This document shows positions 1 to 8,884 of a DNA stretch of 37,483 bases, piece after piece (position 1 is the first letter of the stretch; each line of letters starts with the position of its first letter). Source of the DNA: Deltaproteobacteria bacterium (GTDB lineage: Bacteria > Desulfobacterota > Desulfuromonadia > Desulfuromonadales > Geopsychrobacteraceae); contig JAJRRT010000042.1 in assembly GCA_024279255.1 (NCBI GenBank), positions 1-37,483 on the forward strand, given 5' to 3'. The notes below the pieces were generated by a model that was not told where the DNA came from, did not search any database, and was given only the letters and a program-made list of their open reading frames with translations. The position numbers and the translations under genes were made by a program.

Positions 1-114
1 GTTGACGCCCCGCTTCGCCACGAGTATGCTGACCGGATTCATCATCTTTACTCGATGGCAATCTGTTTATATGGAGATACCAATTTTGAACGCAAAAAAA
101 ACATCTTCACCTGA
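1..114 (+). CDS. Possible 3' end of an upstream gene (partial)
   Basis: Frame 1 is open from the window edge to a TGA at 112-114 and encodes 37 residues ending in [10 protein letters not shown]. The composition (charged and aromatic residues mixed, no low complexity) looks like a protein tail, but I do not recognise a family. If real, it would overlap the start of resB by about 29 bases, as in a tightly packed operon. The rest of the gene lies outside the window, so function and even reality are uncertain. Confidence 0.3.
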   Translation, partial: VDAPLRHEYADRIHHLYSMAICLYGDTNFERKKNIFT

Positions 115-1456
115 TCGCATATGGGATTTTTTCTGTTCCCTTAAGCTGACAATCTTTAACTTACTTTTTCTGTCTATCACTTCTATTATCGGCACTGTTA
201 TTCAGCAGGGCAAAGCTCCCGAAGAATATATCCAGGAATACGGTCGTGCCAATTACGAACTGTTTAAAAAGCTTCAGTTTACCGATATGTACCACTCATG
301 GTGGTTCGTCGGACTGCTCGGCCTCTTCAGTGTTAACCTGATCTGCTGTTCAATCAAAAACTTCCCACGGGTCTGGAAATTCGTTGTCGACCCGATGCTG
401 GTTGCTGGTGATGGCACTTATAAAAATTCTGCCAACAAAGCAGAATTCACCACCAAAGAGTCTGTCGACAAACTCACACCACGGTTAACTGATGCCCTGA
501 CGAGTATTTTCTCTAAACCGACCCTGACCGAGAGAGACGGCAAACAAAACCTATTTGCACAAAAAGGAATCTATTCCCGCTTCGGTGCCTACATGACCCA
601 CCTGTCTATTCTGGTGATCATGCTCGGTGCTGTCGTTGGCACGGTCTGGGGCTACAAGGCGTACGTCAATATAGTTGAAGGAACTGAAATTACTCAGGTC
701 TGGCCACGTAATGGCAACCAGCCAATTGATCTTGGGTACAGCGTACGCTGTGATAAATTTGAAGTTGAATACTATCAGGGAACCCAAAGGCCCAAAGAGT
801 TCCGCAGCCTGTTGACTGTCAAAGAGAATGGTAAAGTTGTCATTGATAAGCAGAAAATCATTGTCAACAGCCCCCTCACTTACAAAGGAATCACCTTCTA
901 TCAGTCGAGCTACGGTCCTGCTGGCACAGGAAGTTTCGAAATTGAAGTCACCGACAACAAGAGCGGCGAAAAGCTGACGGTCAATCCCGCACAAGGGCAA
1001 AAGGCAGCATTGCCAAACGGCTTCTCATTCTCGGTTGACGACTTCACTCCTAGTTACGAAAGCTTCGGACCTGCGGCAAAGTTGCATGTGAATGCTCCCG
1101 ATGGCACCCGTCGTACTCCTTTCGTTATCTTGCAAAATCACCAGCAATTCGATACACGCCGTGGCGGTGATTTCAGTTTTGCTCTTAAAGGCTACAAACA
1201 ACCGCAGTACACAGGACTACAGGTTGCCAAGGATCCGGGTGTCGAAATTGTTTGGCTTGGTTGTTTCCTGATGATATTCGGTTCGATGAGCGCATTCTTC
1301 TTTTCTCACCGACGCATCTGGATCCGTGTTTCAGAAGAAAACGGAAAAACAATCGTTCAGATGGCGGCCAATGCTCACCGTAACCAACCGGCCTTCGCTG
1401 ATAAATTCTTAGAACTCAAAAAACAGATCGCGGATACGATCGAAAATAAAGCCTGA
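86..1456 (+). CDS. resB: Cytochrome c biogenesis protein ResB
   Basis: ResB is the membrane partner of CcsA in System II cytochrome c maturation; it helps deliver reduced apocytochrome and heme for thioether attachment on the periplasmic side. Visible features are N-terminal membrane segments ([19 protein letters not shown] and [17 protein letters not shown], the latter followed by the family-typical IKNFPRVW), a third segment around [21 protein letters not shown], a large periplasmic beta-rich domain, and a final segment near [18 protein letters not shown]. The frame is open from base 2. I place the start at TTG 86 because GGAG at 73-76 lies 9 bases upstream; ATG 71 is an alternative with no clear ribosome-binding site. 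ccsA follows 20 bases downstream, so the two are almost certainly co-transcribed. The family assignment is firm; the start is inferred. Confidence 0.9.
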   Translation: MNAKKTSSPDRIWDFFCSLKLTIFNLLFLSITSIIGTVIQQGKAPEEYIQEYGRANYELFKKLQFTDMYHSWWFVGLLGLFSVNLICCSIKNFPRVWKFVVDPMLVAGDGTYKNSANKAEFTTKESVDKLTPRLTDALTSIFSKPTLTERDGKQNLFAQKGIYSRFGAYMTHLSILVIMLGAVVGTVWGYKAYVNIVEGTEITQVWPRNGNQPIDLGYSVRCDKFEVEYYQGTQRPKEFRSLLTVKENGKVVIDKQKIIVNSPLTYKGITFYQSSYGPAGTGSFEIEVTDNKSGEKLTVNPAQGQKAALPNGFSFSVDDFTPSYESFGPAAKLHVNAPDGTRRTPFVILQNHQQFDTRRGGDFSFALKGYKQPQYTGLQVAKDPGVEIVWLGCFLMIFGSMSAFFFSHRRIWIRVSEENGKTIVQMAANAHRNQPAFADKFLELKKQIADTIENKA

Positions 1457-1476
1457 TCAGGCAAGGAGAGATCGTC

Positions 1477-2328
1477 ATGGATAGTGGACACCTTTTTAAC
1501 TTTGTTACTCTTGGCTACTTTGTCGCCATGGTTTTATTTATCGTTTACCTTGCTACACGTAGCGAGAAAATTGCCCTTATTGCGCACCTTGTCAGCGTTG
1601 CCGGCGTTGCCGTTCACACCCTTGCCATCGGTATGCGCTGGTATGAATCCTACCAGATGCCTGGTGGAGTCGGTCATGCGCCACTTTCGAATCTTTATGA
1701 GTCGGTCGTATTCTTCGCCTGGACCATTCTGGTGATCTACATCATCATCGACCTCAAATACAAGCAACGTTCGATTGGGGCTTTCGTTATCCCTTTTGCC
1801 TTTCTTGCAATGACATGGGCACAACTTACACTCAATCCCTCGATTGAGCCACTGGTCCCAGCGCTTCAGAGCAACTGGCTGACCTATCATGTTATCACCT
1901 GCTTTCTCGGCTACGCTGCTTTTGCTGTGGCCTGCGGAGTCTCGATCATGTACCTGATCAAGATCGGCAAAGAAGAGAAAGCCGACGGCCCAATCGGTGG
2001 GATACTTGGTATTTTCCCCAGCGTGCGGGTTCTCGACGATATCAACTACAGCGCCATCATGATCGGTTTTCCGTTGTTAACTATCGGGATTGTCACCGGT
2101 GCTGCCTGGGCTAACTATGCCTGGGGGACCTATTGGAGTTGGGACCCGAAAGAGACCTGGAGCTTGATCGTCTGGTTCATCTATGCCGCATTCCTCCATG
2201 CTCGTTTTACGCGCGGCTGGGTCGGGCGTCGTGCCGCATGGCTATCGATTATCGGCTTCGCAGCTACCATTTTCTGCTACCTTGGTGTTAACCTGGTTCT
2301 GTCAGGACTGCACTCCTACGGTGGTTGA
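1477..2328 (+). CDS. ccsA: Cytochrome c biogenesis protein CcsA/CcsB
   Basis: This polytopic membrane protein is the heme-handling half of the ResB-CcsA cytochrome c synthase. It has about eight hydrophobic segments over 283 residues. The diagnostic tryptophan-rich heme motif is present as [13 protein letters not shown], followed by a segment ending in [10 protein letters not shown] whose histidine is a typical axial heme ligand position; another conserved histidine is in [12 protein letters not shown]. The start is ATG 1477 with AAGGAGAG 7-14 bases upstream. It lies 20 bases after resB. A strong hairpin terminator at 2411-2453 closes the unit. Linkage to heme biosynthesis genes on the opposite strand fits an organism with a high demand for c-type cytochromes. 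Confidence 0.94.
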   Translation: MDSGHLFNFVTLGYFVAMVLFIVYLATRSEKIALIAHLVSVAGVAVHTLAIGMRWYESYQMPGGVGHAPLSNLYESVVFFAWTILVIYIIIDLKYKQRSIGAFVIPFAFLAMTWAQLTLNPSIEPLVPALQSNWLTYHVITCFLGYAAFAVACGVSIMYLIKIGKEEKADGPIGGILGIFPSVRVLDDINYSAIMIGFPLLTIGIVTGAAWANYAWGTYWSWDPKETWSLIVWFIYAAFLHARFTRGWVGRRAAWLSIIGFAATIFCYLGVNLVLSGLHSYGG

Positions 2329-2410
2329 TTTTGACCTAGACTACAACAACAGCTAGTCCGTAGCTACACACGTATTCAAAGGACGGACTTAGCTGGCGAA
2401 TACTTTAACA

Positions 2411-2453
2411 AACAAAAGGCCCCTAACTATTGAATAGTTAGGGGCCTTTTGTT
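2411..2453. terminator. Strong bidirectional terminator
   Basis: A perfect 20-bp inverted repeat (arms 2411-2430 and 2434-2453) encloses a 3-base loop. The core is AAGGCCCCTAACTAT and its complement, with an A-rich left side and a T-rich right side, so it can terminate in both directions. It sits between ccsA (+) and the small zinc-ribbon gene at the end of the hem group (-), which are convergent. Confidence 0.9.
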
Positions 2454-2528
2454 TCTCTCTACCGCCGAATCCTGTAAATACCAAAACAAGCGACAAGGTT
2501 CAGCCTCAAAAAGACAATTTGATCGTTA

Positions 2529-2720
2529 TCAATCAAAACACTCTGTCCTGTACATCATCGCCAGTCTGCCCCGACTCGCCAGGCAGACGGCACAGACCTC
2601 ACCTACATCTTTATATTCCTGTTCGGCCAGATGCAGCCCGACCTGATGTTCTGGCAAATCGAGTTTCTGCGCTGGATCGAATGAACTCTGGCAAAGGCAG
2701 CAAGTCTTCACAGTGAGCAC
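2529..2720 (-). CDS. Small zinc-ribbon-like protein
   Basis: A 63-codon frame starts inside the hemH stop region and carries two cysteine knuckles: CCLC near residues 7-10 and CAVC near 43-46, about 33 residues apart, the spacing expected for a small zinc ribbon. It could start at GTG 2720 or at GTG 2711; the latter overlaps the hemH TGA as GTGA, implying translational coupling. No strong ribosome-binding site is seen. It shares the terminator at 2411-2453. I do not recognise the family. A chance frame is possible, but paired CxxC motifs and coupling to hemH make it a credible small gene, perhaps involved in metal handling or regulation. Confidence 0.55.
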   Translation of the reverse strand: MLTVKTCCLCQSSFDPAQKLDLPEHQVGLHLAEQEYKDVGEVCAVCLASRGRLAMMYRTECFD

Positions 2721-3682
2721 CGCTGCTTGACCAAATCAGCCATTCCAGTAAGAAAGTCGGCATTATCATTCAGTGATGGTGCTCGAAAAAAGTGTGGGAT
2801 ACCATGTTGCTCGGCAAGAATTCGGTACTGCAGATCGATCTCCTCAAGGGTTTCAATATGATCTGAAACAAAAGAGATCGGGACCATCAACAGCGACGTC
2901 TCCCCTTCTGAACCGAGACGCACAATTTCGTCGTCAGTACCGGGAGCCATCCAGTTGACCGGGCCACTGCGGCTCTGATAGGCGATACTCCAACGATAAT
3001 CACCAACCAGTTCCATAACTTTACCAGCGGTTGTTTCGACTTGCTGCTGATACGGGTCACCCCGATCAATAAATTTCTGCGGTAGAGCATGAGCCGAAAA
3101 GAGGATCCGCACATCGTCGCGCATCAACTCGTGAAATTTCCCCAACCCATCGCTCACTCGGGTCGCTAACGCCTTTATGTAACCCGGCCAATCAAACCAC
3201 TGCTCAATCATTTGATATTCGAGTTCGGGGTACAAAATTTCAGCATTACGACGAAAATCATTAACGCTGCTACCGGTGGTTGCTCCGGTATAGTGCGGAT
3301 ACATTGATAACACGATCGCTTGTACTATTCCTTGATTTTTCAATTCAGCAAGAATCTCATCTGCACGGGGATGCCAGTAGCGCATCACCACAAATGGCTT
3401 AAATTCTTCGCCGAGCAGTTTTGAAATGCCAACAGCTTGTTTCTGAGTCCACTCGAGCAAGGGTGACCGTCCGCCGATATATTCGTAACTCTCCCGGACC
3501 TTTTTGCTGCGGAAACGGGAGATCAGCTTGGCGAAAGGTTTCTGCAGCAAACCACCCAAAGGCAACTGGATCAGTTCACGGTCGGAGAACAGGTTGTAGA
3601 GAAAGGGCTCGATAGCTTCGAGCGAATCGGGCCCGCCCATATTGAGTAGAATCAGTGCAGTCGGTTTGGAATCTGCGGGCAT
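2708..3682 (-). CDS. hemH: Ferrochelatase HemH
   Basis: This enzyme inserts Fe2+ into a porphyrin (protoporphyrin IX, or coproporphyrin III in the coproporphyrin-dependent route). At 324 residues it has normal length for the bacterial family. It shows the N-terminal LLNMGGPDS motif, YIGGRSPL, the YPHYTGATTGSS stretch, the catalytic histidine in FSAHALP (about H198) and the FVSDHIETLEEID signature holding the paired His and Glu (about H275/E277). The start ATG 3682 is preceded by AAGGAG. It is the third gene of a minus-strand hem group, after the radical SAM gene and hemE, with one palindrome in the hemE-hemH spacer. Sequence reading alone cannot tell which porphyrin it uses. Confidence 0.95.
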   Translation of the reverse strand: MPADSKPTALILLNMGGPDSLEAIEPFLYNLFSDRELIQLPLGGLLQKPFAKLISRFRSKKVRESYEYIGGRSPLLEWTQKQAVGISKLLGEEFKPFVVMRYWHPRADEILAELKNQGIVQAIVLSMYPHYTGATTGSSVNDFRRNAEILYPELEYQMIEQWFDWPGYIKALATRVSDGLGKFHELMRDDVRILFSAHALPQKFIDRGDPYQQQVETTAGKVMELVGDYRWSIAYQSRSGPVNWMAPGTDDEIVRLGSEGETSLLMVPISFVSDHIETLEEIDLQYRILAEQHGIPHFFRAPSLNDNADFLTGMADLVKQRCSL

Positions 3683-3702
3683 TGACCGCTCCTTAAAAAA
3701 AT

Positions 3703-3725
3703 GGGGGACAGAAATTCTGTCCCCC
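3703..3725. repeat. Palindrome copy 1 (REP-like) between hemE and hemH
   Basis: Perfect 11-bp arms GGGGGACAGAA and TTCTGTCCCCC flank one central base. A near-identical palindrome occurs at 4821-4845. Both lie in spacers of the same minus-strand hem unit. The form (GGGGACAGAA palindrome repeated between genes) resembles REP-type elements mobilised by RAYT transposases; no transposase is in the window. It could also attenuate transcription or stabilise mRNA ends. Confidence 0.75.
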
Positions 3726-3754
3726 GGAGTTCATAACCAGATCGCGAAGCCCTG

Positions 3755-4792
3755 CTACTTCTGGCTGAGGCGATGAACGCATTCAACCATATGAATGGCA
3801 TTCTCCGGCGGAACCGTCGGCAAGATGCCGTGGCCCAGATTAAAGATGAAACCTGGACGGTCGGCGTTCTCGTCAAGAATCCGCTGCACCTCTTTTTCGA
3901 TATAATCCTTCGGCGCATAGAGCACGGTCGGATCAAGATTGCCCTGCACAGCGATATCAGGACCGAGGATATCCCGCGCCTTGCCCAAGTTAACATGCCA
4001 GTCAAGGCCGAGCACATCAGCACCGACCTCTTTGACGATCTCGAGCATACCGCCGCCACCTTTGACAAAGTAGATAACTGGAACGCCATCGCGGTTAAGA
4101 CCGTCGATCAACTGCTTGACGTACGGCAGGATATAGCGCTCGTAATCGTGGGGGGCCAATATACCGCCCCAAGTGTCAAAGATCTGAATCGCTTGAGCGC
4201 CAGCCTCAATCTGCATATTGAGATAACGACGGTCCATCTCGGTTACTTTTTGCATCAACGCGTCAAACAGCGGGAAGTCTGAATACATCATTTGCTTGAG
4301 TGTCGCGAAATCCTTCGAGCCCTTCCCTTCGACCATGTAGCAGGCCAGGGTAAAGGGGGCACCACCAAAACCAATCAGCGGGACACGTCCCTCAAAAGCG
4401 GTGCGCAGACGCTTGATGATCGCCGGTACATAGGAGACAGCCTGGGCCATATCCTCGGGCACGATCAGGGCGTCAATATCGGCCGCAGTGCGGATCGGCT
4501 TTTCAAAGACCGGCCCAGGTACGAAATCAAGCGCCATCCCCATCGGCTCGATCGGGGTGAGGATATCAGAGAAGAGGATCGCTGCATCGGCATCAAGAAT
4601 ATCGATCGGCTGAATGGTGACCTCGGCAGCACGCGCCGGGTCTTTACATAGATCGAGGAAGGTACCGCCGCCTTTGGCGCGGACATCCTTGTAGCACTGC
4701 AGGTAGCGGCCGGCCTGACGCATCAGCCAGACAGGAACACGCTCAACGGGTTGACCCCAACAGGCTTTGATGAAATCGTATTCAGTGGACAT
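3755..4792 (-). CDS. hemE: Uroporphyrinogen decarboxylase HemE
   Basis: HemE removes four acetate carboxyls of uroporphyrinogen III to give coproporphyrinogen III in the cytoplasm. The 345-residue length is typical. Signature 1 is present as PVWLMRQAGRYLQCY (normally PVWxMRQAGRYLPEY, so the last residues deviate slightly) and signature 2 as GFGGAPFTLACYMVEGKG. The conserved VQGNLDP and FNLGHGILPTVPPENA segments near the C-terminus are also seen. The start ATG 4792 has AGGAG about a dozen bases upstream. It lies between an AhbD-like gene and hemH on the same strand, with a palindrome on each side. Its presence shows the classical branch is encoded in addition to any siroheme-derived branch. 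Confidence 0.96.
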   Translation of the reverse strand: MSTEYDFIKACWGQPVERVPVWLMRQAGRYLQCYKDVRAKGGGTFLDLCKDPARAAEVTIQPIDILDADAAILFSDILTPIEPMGMALDFVPGPVFEKPIRTAADIDALIVPEDMAQAVSYVPAIIKRLRTAFEGRVPLIGFGGAPFTLACYMVEGKGSKDFATLKQMMYSDFPLFDALMQKVTEMDRRYLNMQIEAGAQAIQIFDTWGGILAPHDYERYILPYVKQLIDGLNRDGVPVIYFVKGGGGMLEIVKEVGADVLGLDWHVNLGKARDILGPDIAVQGNLDPTVLYAPKDYIEKEVQRILDENADRPGFIFNLGHGILPTVPPENAIHMVECVHRLSQK

Positions 4793-4820
4793 AGATTGTT
4801 TATCTCCTGATATGCGTTGA

Positions 4821-4845
4821 GGGGACAGAATTTAATTCTGTCCCC
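4821..4845. repeat. Palindrome copy 2 (REP-like) upstream of hemE
   Basis: Perfect 12-bp arms GGGGACAGAATT and AATTCTGTCCCC flank one central base. It is the longer sibling of the palindrome at 3703-3725 and lies between the radical SAM stop and the hemE start. Confidence 0.75.
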
Positions 4846-4859
4846 ATTTTAAGTTCGGT

Positions 4860-5969
4860 TTACTTCGCAGCGTTCTCTTCGGCTTCCGCCGCTAAGCGCT
4901 CGGCCGTTCGACCCGGAATATAGTTACAGAATGGTTCCTCAGCCATGTAATCACCATGAACCGCATCGGCACGGGCACGACAGCCACCACAGATATTGAG
5001 GTACTCGCACTCACCGCATTTCCCTTTGTAGCTCTTGAAATCTCGCAGGTCGTTGAAGGTCTTGTTATTGAACCAGAGATCCTTGAAAGGGATCTGCTTG
5101 ACGTTGCCAACTGAGGAATGGAAATAAGAGCAGGGTTTAAGGTTGCCGAAACAATCGATCAGACAGATCGTCTGTGCAGCAATACAGCCTTTGCCACCAC
5201 CGGTGGAAAAGGTCAGGCTGCGCCGCTTGAAATCTACACCTTCAGCTTTGGCCATCTGCGGCACAATCCGATAATAGTGCGGGGCACAGGTCGGACGCAT
5301 CAGGATTTCATCTTCAAGCTTCTCCTGCTCATAATGCCAGGAGAGAATCTCTTCGTAATCATCGGCCGAGATCAGTTCACTCATGATATCTTCGCCACGA
5401 CCGGTCGGTACGATCATAAACATATACCAGGCGGTGGCACCAAGACTCTTGGCCAGTTTGAAGGTGTTACCGATATCCTGCTGGTTACGTTTGGTAAAGG
5501 ATGAGTTCACCAGAAACTTGATGCCGTTCCGCTTGAGGGTTTCGGCACCGCGGATGGTCCCTTCGAAGGCTCCCTCGCTGCTCCGAAAATCATCGTGGAT
5601 TGCGGCAGTAGATCCATCGAGCGAGAGCGAGACCATCTTGATATCAGCCTTGATCATCTTCTGACAAACTTCGTCAGTAATCAGCACCCCATTGGTCGCC
5701 ATACACATGCGCAGACCCTTACTGGTGCCATACTCGGCGATTTCAAAGATATCTTCGCGCATCAACGGTTCGCCACCCGACAGAACCATGACCGGCTTAC
5801 TCACCTCACAGATATCATCAATCAGCTTGAAGGCTTCTTGCGTATTAAAATCGCCAGCCGCCGCGCTCATATCCGAAGAACAACGACAGTGCACACAATT
5901 GAGATTACAGCGTTGGGTAGACTCCCAGGCGATCCACTTGGGAATAAATTTCTCTTCTTCTGAACTCAT
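4860..5969 (-). CDS. ahbD: Radical SAM/SPASM heme enzyme, AhbD-like
   Basis: This is a radical SAM protein of 369 residues. The [4Fe-4S]-SAM site is C21, C25 and C28 (RCNLNCVHC), with the SAM-binding GGEP at 65-68. A C-terminal SPASM domain carries cysteines near 262, 280, 318, 321, 327, 330 and 348 for auxiliary clusters. Segments such as [25 protein letters not shown] and FSTGGGKGC match my recollection of AhbD, which oxidatively decarboxylates two propionates of Fe-coproporphyrin III to give heme b. The start ATG 5969 has GGAG about 6 bases upstream. It heads the hemE-hemH unit, which supports a heme role. Alternatives are AhbC/NirJ-type deacetylases or another SPASM enzyme; the hem context makes AhbD the best call. 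Confidence 0.75.
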   Translation of the reverse strand: MSSEEEKFIPKWIAWESTQRCNLNCVHCRCSSDMSAAAGDFNTQEAFKLIDDICEVSKPVMVLSGGEPLMREDIFEIAEYGTSKGLRMCMATNGVLITDEVCQKMIKADIKMVSLSLDGSTAAIHDDFRSSEGAFEGTIRGAETLKRNGIKFLVNSSFTKRNQQDIGNTFKLAKSLGATAWYMFMIVPTGRGEDIMSELISADDYEEILSWHYEQEKLEDEILMRPTCAPHYYRIVPQMAKAEGVDFKRRSLTFSTGGGKGCIAAQTICLIDCFGNLKPCSYFHSSVGNVKQIPFKDLWFNNKTFNDLRDFKSYKGKCGECEYLNICGGCRARADAVHGDYMAEEPFCNYIPGRTAERLAAEAEENAAK

Positions 5970-6112
5970 GCTATCTCCAATGCGGGTTACCCCTCCAAAC
6001 CCACCTTTTCTACCAGGCGGATCATTCTGAACAACTCTATAATGCTACACCATTTAGAAGAAGAAATTCAAGCAGGATCGGGGATTGAGCACCAGTTTTC
6101 CAGCCTCTGCAG

Positions 6113-7189
6113 TTAGCTGCAACCGTCGCCAGGCAGACACGGAAAGGTCACTAGATGGCGGACATCTGGCAGAATGCCAATCTTTTCTCCCGGCTGATGG
6201 TCGCAGTGACTTGGAACCAGAGCCTGCACACGATCACCGCTTTGCAGTAGCAGGTGATAAAGAATGCTGGCTCCACGAAAGTTGCGTCGCAACACCTCAG
6301 CCTTGAGTAAACTCTCATCATTATGGACGACATCCTCAGGTCGCACTAATAATTGCACTGTGGATCCAATGGGTCGCGTATCATCGAGATTACCCCGCAG
6401 TAACCCCAGCCCGGTTGTGAGCTCTCCTGCGGCACTGATGACCCCGGCGATGAGCTCGCCCTCGCCGACAAATCTAGCAACCCGTGGGGAAACCGGCTGA
6501 TGATAGAGATTGTGTGCGCTGTCCCACTGCAGGATCTCACCACCAGCCATTACGCCGATCCGGTCGGCGACGGCAAAGGCCTCGTACTGGTTATGGGTAA
6601 CAAAGAGGGCGGTCGTTCCATTCTCTTTCAGAATGTCACGCACCTCCATCGACAGCCGCTCGCGCAGACTGACATCCAGATTAGAGAACGGTTCATCCAT
6701 CAGTAACAAGGCAGGTCGGGGTGCAAGTGCTCGCGCCAGTGCAACCCGTTGTTGTTGTCCACCCGAAATTTCGTGAGGATACTTTTTGTGCTCCGCATAA
6801 AGACCGACCAGTTCAAGCGCCTCGTTGACGCGGCGTAATGACTCTACCCGCCCAATACCACGTAAACCGAATGCGACATTATCGAAGATGGTCAAATGTG
6901 GAAAGAGCGCATAATCCTGAAAGACCATGCCAATTCTTCTTTTCGCCGGCGACAGCATTTTACCGGAACAACTGACCACCTCTCCGGCGATCTGTATTTC
7001 ACCCTGCAGCAGCGGTTCAAATCCGGCAATAGTTCGCAGCACTGTGGTTTTACCGCAGCCACTAGCACCGAGAAGGCAACCAATCTCACCGGCTTCCAGT
7101 GTCAAAGAGAGATCCTTGACAACCAGCTGATTATCATAAGCCTGTGAAATCGCATTCAATTCAAGAATCGGTGAGTTCGTACCAGACAT
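6113..7189 (-). CDS. fbpC: Ferric iron ABC transporter ATP-binding protein
   Basis: This cytoplasmic ATPase powers the Fe3+ importer made with the permease and binding protein upstream. The 358 residues show Walker A GASGCGKTT (41-49), Q-loop VFQDY, signature ISGGQQQR (141-148), Walker B LLLMDEPFSNLD and the H-loop in FVTHNQYEA. After residue 235 a C-terminal TOBE-like domain follows (VQLLVRPEDV, then RRNFRGASILYHLLL), as in the FbpC/AfuC and CysA/PotA group. The start ATG 7189 follows the permease stop by 12 bases, with AAGGG upstream. It is the last gene of fbpABC and should be under the Fur site at 9905-9919. The substrate is inferred from the binding protein and Fur box. Confidence 0.9.
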   Translation of the reverse strand: MSGTNSPILELNAISQAYDNQLVVKDLSLTLEAGEIGCLLGASGCGKTTVLRTIAGFEPLLQGEIQIAGEVVSCSGKMLSPAKRRIGMVFQDYALFPHLTIFDNVAFGLRGIGRVESLRRVNEALELVGLYAEHKKYPHEISGGQQQRVALARALAPRPALLLMDEPFSNLDVSLRERLSMEVRDILKENGTTALFVTHNQYEAFAVADRIGVMAGGEILQWDSAHNLYHQPVSPRVARFVGEGELIAGVISAAGELTTGLGLLRGNLDDTRPIGSTVQLLVRPEDVVHNDESLLKAEVLRRNFRGASILYHLLLQSGDRVQALVPSHCDHQPGEKIGILPDVRHLVTFPCLPGDGCS

Positions 7190-7201
7190 TAGTTATTTCC
7201 C

Positions 7202-8884
7202 TTAGTCGTCAGTTCCACGCATCAACAGCACAATCGGGATCAGACCGCTCAGCAACAGGGTTAGGGCAGGCAATGCCGCACGTTCCCATTCGCCCTCAGA
7301 GGTCAACTCGTAAATCTTGACTGCGAGGGTGTCCCAGCCAAAAGGACGTGTCATCAACGTGATCGGCATCTCTTTCATCACATCGACGAAAATCAAGGTC
7401 AGAGCAGTAAAAATACCGCCCCGCAACATCGGCAGATAAATTCGCCACAACAGACGAAGCCCCCGCAACCCCATCAACCGTGACGCCTCGTCGATATTGT
7501 CGGTTACCCGGTGCATAGCGCTATCGATCGACTTGAATCCGGCGGCCATGAAACGGATTAAATACGCAAGCAACATCACGAAGACGGTCCCCTGCAACAG
7601 GGGTCTCATTTCAATGCCGAAGAGAGAACGAGCCAGATCGATCAGCAGATTGTCCAGACCGGCCAAAGGGATAAAAATCCCCACCGCCAGAACCGTTCCT
7701 GGCAGTGCATAGCCCAGAGTCGAAATCCGGATCAGCAATCTGGTCAGTCGATCATTGTGACGACGACCAGAGTAGACGATCAACAACGCAACCGTAACTA
7801 TCAGCAATGCCGCACTGAGCCCCAACTGCAATGAATGTCCGAGCAGATCTAAATAACGGCGATTAAATTCCTGATGAAAAATACTCAGTGTCCAGCGTAG
7901 CAGTTGCAAGGTCGGTAGCACAAAAGCTATCCCAAGCACCGCTGAACAAGCGGCAGTCGCGCCCCACTTCGACCAGCCATGAAGTTGAATCCGTTCAGCC
8001 TGTGGAGTCAGTCGACTCTGGGAAAATCGCATCCGTTTACGCAGCTTCTGCTCCAGCACAATCAAACCGAAGACCAGAACGACCAATAGTGAGGAGAGCT
8101 GTGCAGCAGCTGGCAATGAAAAAAAACCGAACCAGGCCTTATAGATTCCAGTTGTAAAGGTGTCGTAATTGAAGATTGAAACGGCTCCAAAATCAGCCAG
8201 GACCTCCATCAAAACCAGAGCCGTACCGCCAGCGATCCAGGGCCGTGCCATCGGCAGAACAACCCGAAAAAAACCAGCCATCGGCGAACAACTGAGGCTC
8301 TGTGCCGCCTCCAGTGCTCGCTTGCCTTGAGTTCGAAAAGCATTACGCGACAGTAGATAGATATAGGGGTAGAGCGCCAATGTCATCACCAGGATCACAC
8401 CGCCTGCGCTGCGCATTTCGGGAAGCCAGACACCAGGACCAAACCATGTGCGCAACTGAGTCTGAACCGGACCTGAAAAATCGAACAGACCAAGAAATAC
8501 GAAGGCCAACACATATGTCGGCATCGCCAATGGCAGCAATAAAGTCCATGAAAAATGGCGGCGCCCCGGAAAATCACATGCTCCAGTCAACCAGGCCAAC
8601 CCGACCCCCAGCAACAGCGTCCCTATCGAAACGCCGATGAGCAACTGAAAGGTATTGAGCAACAGACGACTGAGCAGAGTCTGCTGCAGATGTCGCCAGA
8701 TATCCCAGGCAGGCTCCAGCCAGGCCAGAAACAACACCGACAGCGGCATCAGCACCAACAGTGCTATCAGTAACACCACCCACTGCCAGCCACTCAGCCA
8801 GCGAATACGACGACCGGAGCCCTGTAGCAGGCCTCCGGCACTATGACTGCCGGGAATTGGCATCGTCTCAGCGATATCCTGCAC
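7202..8884 (-). CDS. fbpB: Ferric iron ABC transporter permease (fused double domain)
   Basis: This inner-membrane permease has two tandem transport domains, about 12 membrane segments in 560 residues, the usual FbpB/SfuB architecture. Each half carries an EAA loop that docks on the ATPase: EAAQSLSCSPMAGFFRVVLP near residue 190, and EASRLMGLRGLRLLWRIYLP near 470. The frame opens at GTG 8884, overlapping the fbpA stop by 17 bases. ATG 8863, four bases after that stop, is an equally plausible start. Neither has a strong ribosome-binding site, so translation may be coupled to fbpA. fbpC follows after 12 bases. Confidence 0.9.
   Translation of the reverse strand: MQDIAETMPIPGSHSAGGLLQGSGRRIRWLSGWQWVVLLIALLVLMPLSVLFLAWLEPAWDIWRHLQQTLLSRLLLNTFQLLIGVSIGTLLLGVGLAWLTGACDFPGRRHFSWTLLLPLAMPTYVLAFVFLGLFDFSGPVQTQLRTWFGPGVWLPEMRSAGGVILVMTLALYPYIYLLSRNAFRTQGKRALEAAQSLSCSPMAGFFRVVLPMARPWIAGGTALVLMEVLADFGAVSIFNYDTFTTGIYKAWFGFFSLPAAAQLSSLLVVLVFGLIVLEQKLRKRMRFSQSRLTPQAERIQLHGWSKWGATAACSAVLGIAFVLPTLQLLRWTLSIFHQEFNRRYLDLLGHSLQLGLSAALLIVTVALLIVYSGRRHNDRLTRLLIRISTLGYALPGTVLAVGIFIPLAGLDNLLIDLARSLFGIEMRPLLQGTVFVMLLAYLIRFMAAGFKSIDSAMHRVTDNIDEASRLMGLRGLRLLWRIYLPMLRGGIFTALTLIFVDVMKEMPITLMTRPFGWDTLAVKIYELTSEGEWERAALPALTLLLSGLIPIVLLMRGTDD

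Noticed and set aside
551-1000. 149-codon minus-strand frame within resB
   Set aside because: It is antisense to a well-supported gene and has no recognisable motif or ribosome-binding site.
3773-4282. 169-codon plus-strand frame within hemE
   Set aside because: Antisense shadow of a clear hemE; no motif.
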